Part shown: piece after piece, positions 8,855 to 17,102 of the stretch
Layout of the letters: each line of letters opens with the position of its first letter
How positions within the stretch are numbered: the stretch's first letter is position 1
NCBI RefSeq assembly: GCF_012927645.1
Contig: NZ_JABBMT010000014.1
Coordinates: 1-64,000, forward strand
Source of the DNA: Pseudoalteromonas arctica
GTDB taxonomy: Bacteria; Pseudomonadota; Gammaproteobacteria; Enterobacterales; Alteromonadaceae
Length of the DNA stretch: 64,000 nt
Reading direction: 5' to 3'
Program-made: the position numbers and the translations under genes
Notes under the pieces: model-generated
Seen by the model: the letters and a program-made list of their open reading frames with translations, nothing else
Told to the model about the DNA's origin: nothing
Database searches by the model: none

Positions 8855-9130
8855 GTGAGTTTAGTAAATTATATTGATGCAGCCCAACAGTATTTTGATG
8901 ACTTAGTGATCAAAGCTACTGATGATGAGTTATTTGCCGGTGGTTATTTACGAGGCCATTTTGATTTAGCGGTAGGTTATGCGCAAGTTGAAGAACTGAA
9001 CCTTGAAATTGATGAGCTTAACGAAACCGTTGAAAAAAGCTTAGTGAAAGCGTATCGCAACGGCGAGCTTAATGAAGAAGACAAAACCCTTGTCGTAAGA
9101 TTATGGGATGAAGTAAAAGCTTTGGCTTAA
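8855..9130 (+). CDS. yfcL: YfcL family protein
   Basis: This acidic 91-residue protein starts at GTG 8855, 2 bp after the kinase-like gene, with an AGGAG site at 8842-8846. It matches the YfcL family of helical proteins found next to epmC. The sequence is strongly negative (ELNLEIDELNETVEKSL, NEEDKTL) and has no catalytic motif. The function is unknown. The gene closes the three-gene operon and is followed by a terminator. Confidence 0.85.
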   Translation: MSLVNYIDAAQQYFDDLVIKATDDELFAGGYLRGHFDLAVGYAQVEELNLEIDELNETVEKSLVKAYRNGELNEEDKTLVVRLWDEVKALA

Positions 9131-9142
9131 TATTCAGCTCAT

Positions 9143-9176
9143 GCACAAAAAACGGCTCTTTAGCCGTTTTTTGTGC
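9143..9176 (+). terminator. Rho-independent terminator after yfcL
   Basis: The hairpin has arms GCACAAAAAACGGCT and AGCCGTTTTTTGTGC around CTTT. The GC core plus A/T arms could end transcription in either direction. Confidence 0.9.
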
Positions 9177-9285
9177 GCTCGATATAATAACGTCCCTAAA
9201 AAGAGTGTTTTCTATTCACTTAAAATTTACCTAAAGCAGCATTTACGGTAATGTAGCTAAGTATTAATTCTAGGGAACAAGCGAA

Positions 9286-10845
9286 ATGAATAATAACAAT
9301 GATGCAGCAATGCCGGTAGGGCTAGTTGCACGATTTTTAAACGTTGTAGAGCGGGTGGGCAACAAGCTACCTGATCCGGCAATTATCTTTTTATTTGCCA
9401 TGTTACTAATTTGGTTGTTGTCATGGTGGTTATCGGGTGTCAATTTTGACGCTATCGATCCGCGTACTGGCGAAGCCATCATAATCAATAATATGTTAGC
9501 AAGTGACTCATTAGCCACCTTTTTATCGTCAATGGTAAAAACCTTCACTGGCTTTGCGCCATTGGGCGTGGTGTTAGTGGCTATGCTAGGTGTAGGTGTG
9601 GCTGAACATTCTGGTTTTATCAATACCGGTTTAAAGTTACTGCTTAAAGTAACACCTAAGCAATTACTTACCCCTTCAATTATCCTCGTTGCTATTGTCA
9701 GCCATACCGCAACTGATGCGGGTTACGTGTTAGTTATTCCACTAGCAGGGGTTATTTTTTATGCCGCAGGACGTCATCCACTTGCAGGTATTGCCGCCGC
9801 CTTTGCTGGAGTAAGTGGTGGCTTTGGTGCTAATTTTATTCCATCAGGGATCGATCCATTACTGCAAAGCTTTACCCAAAGTGCAGCCCAAATTATCAAC
9901 CCAGCGATGTCGATTAACCCGCTTAATAACTGGGGCTTTGCTTCAGCATCAAGTTTATTTATTGTGATGTTAGGTTGGTATATCACCGATAAAATTATTG
10001 AACCACGGTTAAAAAATACCGAGTTGGATGGTAACAAAGAAGACTTACCTGCGTTTGAAGATGCCCATAGCGACGAAAAACGTGCCTTTTTTATTGCAAG
10101 TGCAGTAATGGTCGCAGGCCTTGCATTATTAGCGTTTGTGTCAGCGCCTGCAGATTCAGCAATGCGCAGCGCTGATGGCTCGCTAACTAACTTTCGCTCG
10201 CCTTTAATGCAATCTATCGTGCCGCTAATTTTTCTACTGTTTTGGATACCTGGTGCAGTTTATGGTTTTACCGTCGGCACCTTTAAAAGCTCTAAAGATA
10301 TGATAGATGCCATGAGCAAAGCAATGAGCGGCATGGCGTATTACATTGTAATGGCGTTCTTCTGTGCCTTGTTTATTGCAGCCTTTAGTAAATCTAATTT
10401 AGGCGCATTATTGGCAATTGAAGGGGCACAGCTGTTAAAAGCCATGCAATTACCGAGTGCGGTAACCGTTGTTGGCATTATCTTTTTAACAGGTTTTGTC
10501 AACTTGTTTGTTGGCTCAAGTTCAGCTAAATGGGCGCTGTTAGGCCCTGTATTTGTACCTATGTTGATGCAGCTGGGGATTTCACCGGATCTAACTCAAG
10601 CGGCATATCGGGTAGGGGATTCCAGCTCAAATATCATCACGCCATTAATGCCGTACTTCCCGCTGGTCGTGGTGTATTGCCAAAAATATGTTAAAGGCAC
10701 CGGTATCGGCACGCTCATCGCGATGATGTTACCGTACTCAATCGCCTTTTTAATTGGTTGGAGTTTATTTCTACTCGGCTACTGGGCACTTGGTATTCCG
10801 CTTGGATTAGATGCCAGCTATGTATACCCGGCATTAGCGCCTTAA
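9286..10845 (+). CDS. AbgT family transporter
   Basis: The 519-residue integral membrane protein matches the AbgT family, which includes E. coli AbgT (p-aminobenzoyl-glutamate uptake) and MtrF-type antimetabolite exporters. Family segments visible are the early NKLPDPAIIFLFAML, the re-entrant-like IVSHTATDAGYVLVIPLAG, GVSGGFGANFIPSGIDPLL, VNLFVGSSSAKWALLGPVF and RVGDSSSNIITPLMPYFP. About 9-11 membrane segments are predicted by eye. The substrate cannot be decided: no abgAB hydrolase genes are adjacent, which favours export or a peptide-like substrate. It is a single-gene unit with its own promoter region and a weak terminator. Confidence 0.92.
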   Translation: MNNNNDAAMPVGLVARFLNVVERVGNKLPDPAIIFLFAMLLIWLLSWWLSGVNFDAIDPRTGEAIIINNMLASDSLATFLSSMVKTFTGFAPLGVVLVAMLGVGVAEHSGFINTGLKLLLKVTPKQLLTPSIILVAIVSHTATDAGYVLVIPLAGVIFYAAGRHPLAGIAAAFAGVSGGFGANFIPSGIDPLLQSFTQSAAQIINPAMSINPLNNWGFASASSLFIVMLGWYITDKIIEPRLKNTELDGNKEDLPAFEDAHSDEKRAFFIASAVMVAGLALLAFVSAPADSAMRSADGSLTNFRSPLMQSIVPLIFLLFWIPGAVYGFTVGTFKSSKDMIDAMSKAMSGMAYYIVMAFFCALFIAAFSKSNLGALLAIEGAQLLKAMQLPSAVTVVGIIFLTGFVNLFVGSSSAKWALLGPVFVPMLMQLGISPDLTQAAYRVGDSSSNIITPLMPYFPLVVVYCQKYVKGTGIGTLIAMMLPYSIAFLIGWSLFLLGYWALGIPLGLDASYVYPALAP

Positions 10846-10853
10846 TATAGAAT

Positions 10854-10884
10854 AACCTCATCATAAAAGTGATAAGGTTTTCTA
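10854..10884 (+). terminator. Probable terminator after the AbgT gene
   Basis: The stem AACCT-ATCA pairs with TGAT-AGGTT with one internal mismatch, followed by TTTTCT. It is weaker than the other terminators in the window. Confidence 0.5.
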
Positions 10885-10951
10885 GTCTGAGGCAACACTT
10901 AACTATTTACTAAAATTAATTTAAATATTAATCACTATGGATCCATTTTTT

Positions 10952-12079
10952 ATGAAATACAGTTTTATTATACTTAGTTTACTATTGAGCGGTTGTGTAA
11001 CTACACATAACCCAATCCCCGAGGGTTACACAGGCCCATTAAGCACAATCGACGACAGTTTCAAAATATCGAGTTCTCAAACTGCAGGCATGTTTTATAT
11101 CCAAAAAGTAAATGGAAAAGATGTTGTAAACGCCTATACGAAGAGCTATAGCGCATCTAGTGGTCAAAATGGTGCACTTAATACTCAAGGGTATTCACAT
11201 CGGTTGCCAGCAGTAAAAACTAAGTTATTATTATCGGGTGAGATCATGCATGGGGCACCTGTTGGTTACCTGTTTAATTCAGATGCAAATTATGTTGTTA
11301 GTGGCGAAATAGAGTTTCTGCCTGAAGTAAATAAACACTATTTGGTTTCTGGTGAATTAAATAAACAGCGTTCAGCAGTGTGGATTGAGGATATTAATGG
11401 CGATATTGTTTCACAAGTAGTTGTACTTTCAGAAGGTAACACTACGCCAACGATTGAGTCTACGAACTCATTTATAGCAAAAAACACTGATACAACTCGT
11501 TCATCGCATGGTGTGAAAAAAGATAAACTAGCTTTATTTTCAAATATAAAGGGAGGCGAAAGTCTTGATTTAGTGTTAGCTAAAATAGGGGAGCCTGACT
11601 CAATTGTTTATGATAAAGGCAATTTTTTTACTATGCGCCGAAGCCACTTTGAATATGTTTATAACGAGTTAGGTAAAATTCAATTTACTGAGCGTGATAA
11701 ACAAGCTGGGTATGTATTAAGGGTATTTCCAAATATTTTTGATGGTAGCACGCAATTAACCAACCAGCTTGAATCTTCAGGGCTCACTTTGCAGCATATA
11801 GCCAAAGAATATTATAAAAGAGACGAACTCTCAGAGTTGGAGCTAGATAAAGTTGCTAGTGCTATTTGGAAAAATCGTTATCAAGAAGATAGCTATACTA
11901 TTGATGCTGTAGCTTGGTTAATAAAAGTCATTGGGAAACAAGGTAATAATCGATATTATAGTCTGCTCAATACATTAAATGATAAAAATGAATATGACAG
12001 TAAAATTGTTCGTTATGCTAAGAGTAACCTCGAGCAGCTAGAACCATCAAGTGTAAATCAATTTAACCTGCGGCATTAA
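10952..12079 (+). CDS. Lipoprotein with a BamE/SmpA-like segment, function unknown
   Basis: The preferred start is ATG 10952 (MKYSFIILSLLLSGC); an in-frame ATG at 10937 would add five residues. LLSGC is a type II signal peptide lipobox, with Val and Thr after the Cys suggesting outer-membrane sorting. Residues about 50-150 form a beta-rich domain ending in AVWIEDINGDIVS. Around residue 200, GGESLDLVLAKIGEPDSI followed by FEYVYNELGKIQF resembles the SmpA/BamE-like 'G.s...v...lG.P' pattern. The C-terminus is helical. I do not recognise a named family. The gene stands alone and converges on deaD across a shared terminator. Confidence 0.75.
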   Translation: MKYSFIILSLLLSGCVTTHNPIPEGYTGPLSTIDDSFKISSSQTAGMFYIQKVNGKDVVNAYTKSYSASSGQNGALNTQGYSHRLPAVKTKLLLSGEIMHGAPVGYLFNSDANYVVSGEIEFLPEVNKHYLVSGELNKQRSAVWIEDINGDIVSQVVVLSEGNTTPTIESTNSFIAKNTDTTRSSHGVKKDKLALFSNIKGGESLDLVLAKIGEPDSIVYDKGNFFTMRRSHFEYVYNELGKIQFTERDKQAGYVLRVFPNIFDGSTQLTNQLESSGLTLQHIAKEYYKRDELSELELDKVASAIWKNRYQEDSYTIDAVAWLIKVIGKQGNNRYYSLLNTLNDKNEYDSKIVRYAKSNLEQLEPSSVNQFNLRH

Positions 12080-12128
12080 TCTTAACGCAGAATTGACTTA
12101 TAGCTGACGACTTACGCTAAAATGGCAC

Positions 12129-12163
12129 AAAAAAACCTTGGCACTTTCATGCCAAGGTTTTTT
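12129..12163. terminator. Bidirectional terminator between the lipoprotein gene and deaD
   Basis: A perfect stem pairs AAAACCTTGGCA with TGCCAAGGTTTT around CTTTCA. It has an A-run on one side and a T-run on the other, so it can serve both converging genes. Confidence 0.9.
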
Positions 12164-12179
12164 ACTAAAGAGTCGTTGC

Positions 12180-14000
12180 TTACTTAGCGGTGAAGCTTAC
12201 TGGGCGACGTTCTTTACGAGGACCGCTACGCTTATCACCGCGTGGGCTGTCATCTTTATTAAAGCTGCGTTTCTTATCACCAGCTGGGCGTTCGCTACGC
12301 TCAGGGCGCTCAGAAGCTGCTTCAGCTTTTGTTAGTGTCATTCCCATTGGGCGTTTACAAATAAACACTTTTTGGAAATGATCAAGTACATCTTTTGGCA
12401 TGTTTTGCGGTAATTGAACCGTACTGTGATTATCGTGTAAACGAATGTCACCAATAAACTTGCTTGAGATATCAGCTTCGTTAGCAATTGCGCCAACAAT
12501 GTTCTTAACCTGAACACCATGCTCGCGGCCTACTTCGATACGGTATGTATCCATAGGGCCTGCATCACGGCTGTTACGCTCGCGAGGTTTACGCTCAGCG
12601 CGTTCACCACCACGTTCGTTACGACGACCACGATCACTACGCTCATTGCGAGGATTACGTTCGTTACGTTCACGCGGTTGAATCTTAACTTCTTCAACTT
12701 TAATAGGTGATTGTTGCTGTGCTAAACACAATAACGCACCCGCAAGGTCTTCAGGAGCAAGTTCAAGCTTTTGCGCCATGTTAGCAGCAACTTCATTGAA
12801 GAAAGTAATGTCTTTGTTTTCAAGCGCGATAGTAAGCTTAGCTTGTAACGCTGCAATACGCTTTTCTTCAACAATTTTAGCCGTTGGTAATTCAACTTGT
12901 GCAATATCTGAATTTGTATGACGAATGATATTTTTAAGTAAATAACGTTCGTTATGTTTTACGAAAAGAATCGCTTTACCAGTACGACCAGCACGACCTG
13001 TACGGCCGATACGGTGAACGTAGGCTTCAGAATCTTGTGGGATATCGTAGTTGATAACAAGGCTTAAACGGTCAACATCTAGACCACGTGCTGCAACGTC
13101 TGTTGCGATAACAACATTTAGCATGCCACTTTTTAAGCGTTCTACTGTGCGTTCACGTGCTTGCTGGTTCATGTCACCGTTAAGTGGAGCTGCAGAGAAA
13201 CCTTCGCGCTCTAATAACTCAGCAAGTTGCACTGTATCGTTACGTGTACGTACGAAAACAATCGCACCTTCATATTGTTCAGCTTCTAAAAAGCGAACAA
13301 TCGCTTTGTTTTTGTGTACGCTGGCATTCCAAAACACTTGCTCAACAGATGATACCGTTGAGTTACGCGCAGAGATATGAACCTGTTCAGGGTTATTCAT
13401 ATATTTGCTGCTGATGTTTTGAATTTGCTTAGGCATGGTCGCAGAGAAAAGGCATGTTTGCTTTTCACGCGGCGTTTTTTCCATGATGTTTTCAACATCA
13501 TCGATAAAGCCCATACGTAACATTTCATCGGCTTCATCAAGTACGAGTGCTTGTAAGCTGTCAAACTTGATAGTGCCACGATTTATGTGATCGATTAATC
13601 GACCTGGAGTAGCTACAATGATCTGAGCGCCACGACGAAGTGCGCTTAATTGAATGCTGTAACTTTGGCCACCGTATAGTGCTAATACTTCAACACCACG
13701 AGTACCTTTTGCATATTGTTCAAATGCCTCAGCAACTTGGATCGCAAGCTCACGTGTAGGTGTGAGTACAAGGATCTGTGGCTGTTTCACAGACGGGTCA
13801 ATATTATTTAGTAACGGCAGTGCAAATGCTGCGGTTTTACCTGTACCCGTTTGTGCTAGTCCCAGTACGTCCTTTCTTTCTAGCAATAACGGTATACATT
13901 GAGCTTGGATTTCAGATGGTGTCTTGTAACCCAACTCTTCAACTGCCTTCAAAATTGCAGGAGAAAGATTTAGAGATTCAAACGTGACTGGTTCTGACAT
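12180..14000 (-). CDS. deaD: DEAD-box RNA helicase DeaD/CsdA
   Basis: This 606-residue ATP-dependent RNA helicase acts in ribosome assembly and mRNA decay, mainly in the cold. The motifs appear in order: Q-motif (GYKTPSEIQAQCIP), AQTGTGKT (I), PTRELAIQ (Ia), DEAD in VLDEADEM (II), SAT (III), IVFVRTRNDT (IV), ATDVAARGLD (V), HRIGRTGRAGR (VI). After the core comes an RNA-binding domain of the DbpA type (YRIEVGREHGVQVKNIVGAIANEA). Arg/Glu/Asn/Gly-rich linkers on both sides (about residues 450-500 and the C-terminal 60) favour RNA binding. Length and order match DeaD rather than RhlB, RhlE or SrmB. Confidence 0.95.
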   Translation of the reverse strand: MSEPVTFESLNLSPAILKAVEELGYKTPSEIQAQCIPLLLERKDVLGLAQTGTGKTAAFALPLLNNIDPSVKQPQILVLTPTRELAIQVAEAFEQYAKGTRGVEVLALYGGQSYSIQLSALRRGAQIIVATPGRLIDHINRGTIKFDSLQALVLDEADEMLRMGFIDDVENIMEKTPREKQTCLFSATMPKQIQNISSKYMNNPEQVHISARNSTVSSVEQVFWNASVHKNKAIVRFLEAEQYEGAIVFVRTRNDTVQLAELLEREGFSAAPLNGDMNQQARERTVERLKSGMLNVVIATDVAARGLDVDRLSLVINYDIPQDSEAYVHRIGRTGRAGRTGKAILFVKHNERYLLKNIIRHTNSDIAQVELPTAKIVEEKRIAALQAKLTIALENKDITFFNEVAANMAQKLELAPEDLAGALLCLAQQQSPIKVEEVKIQPRERNERNPRNERSDRGRRNERGGERAERKPRERNSRDAGPMDTYRIEVGREHGVQVKNIVGAIANEADISSKFIGDIRLHDNHSTVQLPQNMPKDVLDHFQKVFICKRPMGMTLTKAEAASERPERSERPAGDKKRSFNKDDSPRGDKRSGPRKERRPVSFTAK

Positions 14001-14108
14001 TAATACGCCTCAACGAATTTAAAGAGGCGCGCATTATATAGGATTTACGAGGCAAATGCTTGTATAAATTGAAACTAATTTGTATGTAGTTGATGTTGGT
14101 TATAATTT

Positions 14109-14141
14109 AATCAATTTGATTGTGGGTAAATCAAATTGATT
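14109..14141. repeat. 13-bp perfect inverted repeat between grxA and deaD
   Basis: AATCAATTTGATT (14109-14121) and AATCAAATTGATT (14129-14141) are exact reverse complements separated by GTGGGTA. It sits 20 bp past the grxA stop and about 110 bp before the deaD start on the same strand. It could terminate grxA or be an AT-rich operator. It lacks a GC core and a U-run, so I do not call it a terminator outright. Confidence 0.6.
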
Positions 14142-14160
14142 AACAAATTTTATACAGAAC

Positions 14161-14424
14161 TTATTGATAAAGTCCAAGATTTTCTTTAGCGTAAGCTTCA
14201 AATTCAGTGAAACCACCGATGTGTGCTTGGTCAATGAAGATTTGTGGCACGGTTGGGCAAGGTTTGCCTGCTGATTGTTCTAAATCGGCTTTACTCACGC
14301 CTTCTTTAATAATATCAACATAACGGTATTTAAAATCATCACGTTCATTTGCTAGTTTTTCAGCAACATCTTTAGCACGTACACAATAAGGGCAGCCTTC
14401 ACGGCCAAAAATTACAGTTAACAT
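14161..14424 (-). CDS. grxA: Glutaredoxin 1 (GrxA)
   Basis: This 87-residue dithiol glutaredoxin has the C-P-Y-C active site at residues 11-14 (GREGCPYCVRAKDVA). It also has the family's KPCPTVPQIFID segment with the cis-proline before Gln, and GGFTEFEAYAKENLGLY at the end. GrxA reduces ribonucleotide reductase and other disulfides using glutathione. The ATG at 14424 follows a GGAGAG site. Length and motifs match GrxA rather than GrxC or GrxD. Confidence 0.94.
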   Translation of the reverse strand: MLTVIFGREGCPYCVRAKDVAEKLANERDDFKYRYVDIIKEGVSKADLEQSAGKPCPTVPQIFIDQAHIGGFTEFEAYAKENLGLYQ

Positions 14425-14639
14425 ATCGCTCTCCTCTATTTATTTACATTCATCTTAACTAATAAAAAAAATAAAAAAAGCGTAAAAAAGCGATTGGCGT
14501 GTTCAATTTTTTAGTTACTTGTCCGCAAATTTATTCCTAATTTACTCGAATAGCCCATTGAGCGCGCTGTGAACTGTGGTTGTTCATTGACCACATAATT
14601 ATATTGATCAGCAAACTCATTATTTTTTTCAAAAATAAT

Positions 14640-14665
14640 CTTGAAAACAATTTTGCCGTCCATAT
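14640..14665 (+). promoter_or_regulatory. Sigma-32-like heat-shock promoter
   Basis: CTTGAAA at 14640-14646 matches the sigma-32 -35 box exactly. After 11 bp, GTCCATAT at 14658-14665 matches the -10 consensus CCCCATNT with two differences. It faces the Hsp20 gene and would give a leader of about 130 nt. Confidence 0.65.
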
Positions 14666-14772
14666 ATAGTTTAGTGAGGACGCCTGATGGGTCCCAATTA
14701 AATAGAAGTAATTGAAATTTATATTATTAATTAAACTTTGCCTGCGCTTGTTCAATCGAAAAGCACATGCAA

Positions 14773-14797
14773 AATATCGCTTAAATATGAGGGTATT
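14773..14797 (+). ncRNA. ROSE-type RNA thermometer hairpin covering the Hsp20 ribosome-binding site
   Basis: The RNA 14773-14783 pairs with 14788-14797: 73-78 with 97-92, then 80-83 with 91-88, leaving G79 bulged and an AAUA loop at 14784-14787. The 5' arm contains UCGCU (14777-14781), fitting the U(U/C)GCU signature of ROSE elements, and it faces the Shine-Dalgarno GAGGG (14789-14793). The bulged G opposite the SD is the feature that makes ROSE hairpins melt on warming. It sits just upstream of the ATG of a small heat-shock gene, the usual location. Confidence 0.82.
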
Positions 14798-14800
14798 ATT

Positions 14801-15247
14801 ATGCGTACAGTAGATTTATCACCACTTTATCGTTCATTCATTGGCTTTGATCATTTAGCATCTTTAATGGATGCGGCAGCTCGCACTGACAAGCAGCCAA
14901 GTTTTCCTCCGTATAACATCGAAGCACTCGATCAAGACAAATATCGCATCACTATGGCTGTTGCCGGTTTTAGTGATAATGAGTTGACGATAGAGTCAGA
15001 AAATAACACTTTAAAAGTTGCTGGGATTAAAGCCAATAAAGATGATAGCGCAGAGCGCAAATTTATTCATCAAGGCATTGCTGAGCGCAACTTTGAGCGC
15101 AAATTCCAGTTAGGTGACCACGTTAAAGTACTCGGCGCAGATTTAGCCAATGGGCTACTTAGCATCGATTTGCAACGTGAGATCCCTGAAGCACTTAAAC
15201 CACGTAAAATTGAAATTGGCAGTGGTAACTTACTAGAAGGCAAATAG
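14801..15247 (+). CDS. ibpA: Small heat-shock protein, Hsp20/IbpA type
   Basis: The ATG at 14801 is chosen because it follows GAGGG within the thermometer hairpin and gives the typical IbpA start (MRTVDLSPLYRSFIGFDHLASLM), 148 residues. The alpha-crystallin domain runs from about 35 to 125 (PPYNIEALDQDKYRITMAVAGF, then IHQGIAERNFERKFQL and the strand ADLANGLLSIDL). The C-terminal anchor appears as PRKIEIG, an I-x-I-like motif. The protein holds aggregating proteins for DnaK/ClpB refolding. Sigma-32-type transcription and ROSE-type translation control are both suggested upstream. Confidence 0.93.
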   Translation: MRTVDLSPLYRSFIGFDHLASLMDAAARTDKQPSFPPYNIEALDQDKYRITMAVAGFSDNELTIESENNTLKVAGIKANKDDSAERKFIHQGIAERNFERKFQLGDHVKVLGADLANGLLSIDLQREIPEALKPRKIEIGSGNLLEGK

Positions 15248-15279
15248 TAGCTAAATAACCACGTTGACCTGTTTCAAGT

Positions 15280-15306
15280 AGCCGCCTCAGTTGAGGCGGC
15301 TTTATT
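15280..15306 (+). terminator. Terminator after the Hsp20 gene
   Basis: AGCCGCCTCA pairs perfectly with TGAGGCGGCT around a very short turn, followed by TTATTTTGTT. The stem is strong. Confidence 0.9.
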
Positions 15307-15351
15307 TTGTTCTGCTTAAACCTCGGTTTCGCTTAGCACTATAGCTGGTGA

Positions 15352-15912
15352 TTAATGATGTGTGGCCAAGTTAGTACTTTTATTTTTTAACTTGGCTTGC
15401 ATGTCTTTTAAAGCGGCAATTTTATCAATAGCAACTTGCAGCTGCTGTTGAGGGAGGCCTTCTTGACGACCTTTTTCGAGTAAACTTTCAAGGTTAGTTA
15501 TTTTTTGTTGTGCGGCTATTATAAAGCGTTGTTCAAGCTGAGTTTGCTGCTGTTCATGAAAATTGAGGTAAGCCTGATGATCGGTTAAGTCGCCTTGAAA
15601 TTGATTCGCGGTGATCGGTTTTTTTGCGATGACAGGCAAATAACTCGGTGTAGTAATGGGTGGCAGTTGTTGACTGGCGTCAGTATCTTTTACTGGAGTA
15701 TGGCTATCAATCGCCGCTTCAGCAGTCATATCAGGGTTAATAGCAGTCGGTGCAGACGCATTATTTATTTGTGGCGCGGGCGTTACCGGCGTTAAATCAT
15801 CAGCAGCGCGGATGGGGGTTATTTCACGTTTTGGCTCAGTAGTTAAATTGATTACTAAAAAACCGATGATTGCAATGATGATTGCACTAAAATAGATAGC
15901 TTTTTTATTCAT
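15352..15912 (-). CDS. Membrane-anchored coiled-coil protein of the phospholipase operon
   Basis: The preferred start is ATG 15912 (MNKKAIYFSAIIIAIIGFLVI), which overlaps the stop of the upstream gene as ATGA; an earlier in-frame start would extend 9 residues. Residues about 5-22 form one membrane anchor. A Pro/Thr/Ala-rich linker covers about 25-95, and a charged helical domain covers about 105-180 (HQAYLNFHEQQQTQLEQRF, KITNLESLLEKGRQEGLP). This layout of N-terminal anchor, flexible linker and helical periplasmic body recalls steric lipase foldases, but I see no foldase motif and it is shorter. It could be a dedicated chaperone for the co-encoded hydrolase; this is inference only. Confidence 0.7.
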   Translation of the reverse strand: MNKKAIYFSAIIIAIIGFLVINLTTEPKREITPIRAADDLTPVTPAPQINNASAPTAINPDMTAEAAIDSHTPVKDTDASQQLPPITTPSYLPVIAKKPITANQFQGDLTDHQAYLNFHEQQQTQLEQRFIIAAQQKITNLESLLEKGRQEGLPQQQLQVAIDKIAALKDMQAKLKNKSTNLATHH

Positions 15913-17102
15913 AGTTTTACTGCATTTTGTTGTTGCCAAGCCAGCCAGTTTTGCTGATAGCGTTGCTGCGCTTGGTGTTTTGCGATGGCTTTTTTAGCTT
16001 GATAACGAACTGTTTCGTCAGTAGCGCTAAAATAGTTATATTGATGACTATAACTTATTACAACTACCCATAGACCTTCAGGTGAGCGCATCACCGCTGA
16101 TAATTCTCCTGCTTTTAGTGTAAAAGCCAGTTGCACAGCCCAATTGCTTTTATTTTTGCGGGTTAGTTTATTGTGATACTGAGCATAAATGTCGTTTCGA
16201 TGTGATATATGTAATGCATCTTTAAAAGAGCTGGCTTTTGCTGTATTTCTAAAGTGTACTGCTTGCTCTCGATCAGTAAACGCAACGCCGTAAGCTGTTA
16301 CCTCACTAAGGTATTTAAAGCGGGCTTTATTTGCCTGATAATAAGTTTTTATTTCTTTATCGGATATTTGTTGTTCAAGACTATCGAGTATTGGGCTTTG
16401 TACGTGCATCATTTCTTTGATGCCTAGCCAACTTTGAATCGAAGGCCGTAAAATATCGCCTTTTGCCAGTTCTTCTAAGTGCGCAATGCTGATCCCTTGC
16501 TTTAAAAGTAATGGTGTTGCTTTTAAAAGCAACGCATCAAATTGCTGCTTTTTTATCACTTCAGTTTTAAATAAGTCACTTTCGCCTTGGTGCAGTCGAA
16601 AACGAACTTGCATAGATAAAGGCGCAATAAACTCATAAAGATTAACGGCGGTTGTAAAGAGTTTACTGAGATCAGTGTGCTGCATTTTTTTGATTTGTTC
16701 AGCGTTGTATTGGCCATCAGCAGGGTAGTTAGGTAACACTTTCAGTAGCCACTGCATATTATATTGTGTGAGATTACCTCGTTTAACATAGCGTGTTGAT
16801 AAATTGAGTTGTGAGTCAAGTATGCTCATTAAATACCGCTCAACATGGTACTGCGTGCTAAAACCTACCATAGATTGACGTTCAATCAGCTCTGGCATCA
16901 GTTGCTCAGCTTGAGATAGTAAAAACTGATTTTCAAACATTCGTCTACGCACTTCTTTAAAGCTAATATTGGTATTATCTTGCTGATAAATTTGCTGCAT
17001 TAAACGCACTTCAGCATCGTTATATTGGTTAAGTGATGCTATTGTTAGGCTGCTATAAAGCAGTCCTAACAATAACAAAATGCAGGTATTCAGTGTTTTC
17101 AT
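15909..17102 (-). CDS. Exported parvulin-like peptidyl-prolyl isomerase
   Basis: The 397-residue product has a signal peptide (MKTLNTCILLLLGLLYSSLTIA). A helical N-terminal region (residues about 25-240) is followed by a PpiC/SurA-like parvulin domain at about 250-370. That domain is recognisable from the linker ISDKEIKTYYQANKARFKYLSEV, the A-x-x-F-K-D-A helix region and the closing strands AFTLKAGELSAVMRSPEGLWVVVI. The domain is divergent, so isomerase activity is uncertain; a chaperone role is equally likely. The start overlaps the phospholipase stop by 4 bp (ATGA) and the stop overlaps the next start the same way, so the three genes are translationally coupled. Confidence 0.78.
   Translation of the reverse strand: MKTLNTCILLLLGLLYSSLTIASLNQYNDAEVRLMQQIYQQDNTNISFKEVRRRMFENQFLLSQAEQLMPELIERQSMVGFSTQYHVERYLMSILDSQLNLSTRYVKRGNLTQYNMQWLLKVLPNYPADGQYNAEQIKKMQHTDLSKLFTTAVNLYEFIAPLSMQVRFRLHQGESDLFKTEVIKKQQFDALLLKATPLLLKQGISIAHLEELAKGDILRPSIQSWLGIKEMMHVQSPILDSLEQQISDKEIKTYYQANKARFKYLSEVTAYGVAFTDREQAVHFRNTAKASSFKDALHISHRNDIYAQYHNKLTRKNKSNWAVQLAFTLKAGELSAVMRSPEGLWVVVISYSHQYNYFSATDETVRYQAKKAIAKHQAQQRYQQNWLAWQQQNAVKL

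Larger units (their letters stand above)
14425..14800. other. Intergenic region between grxA and the small heat-shock gene
   Basis: This 376-bp region carries the divergent grxA promoter (boxes not resolved), an A/T-rich stretch at 14460-14480, a sigma-32-like promoter at 14640-14665 and a structured 5' leader ending in an RNA-thermometer hairpin (both annotated separately). No gene is seen. Confidence 0.6.

Noticed and set aside
12138..13414. Several plus-strand open frames antisense to deaD
   Set aside because: They are reverse-strand shadows of a well-conserved helicase gene and have low-complexity products and no ribosome-binding sites.
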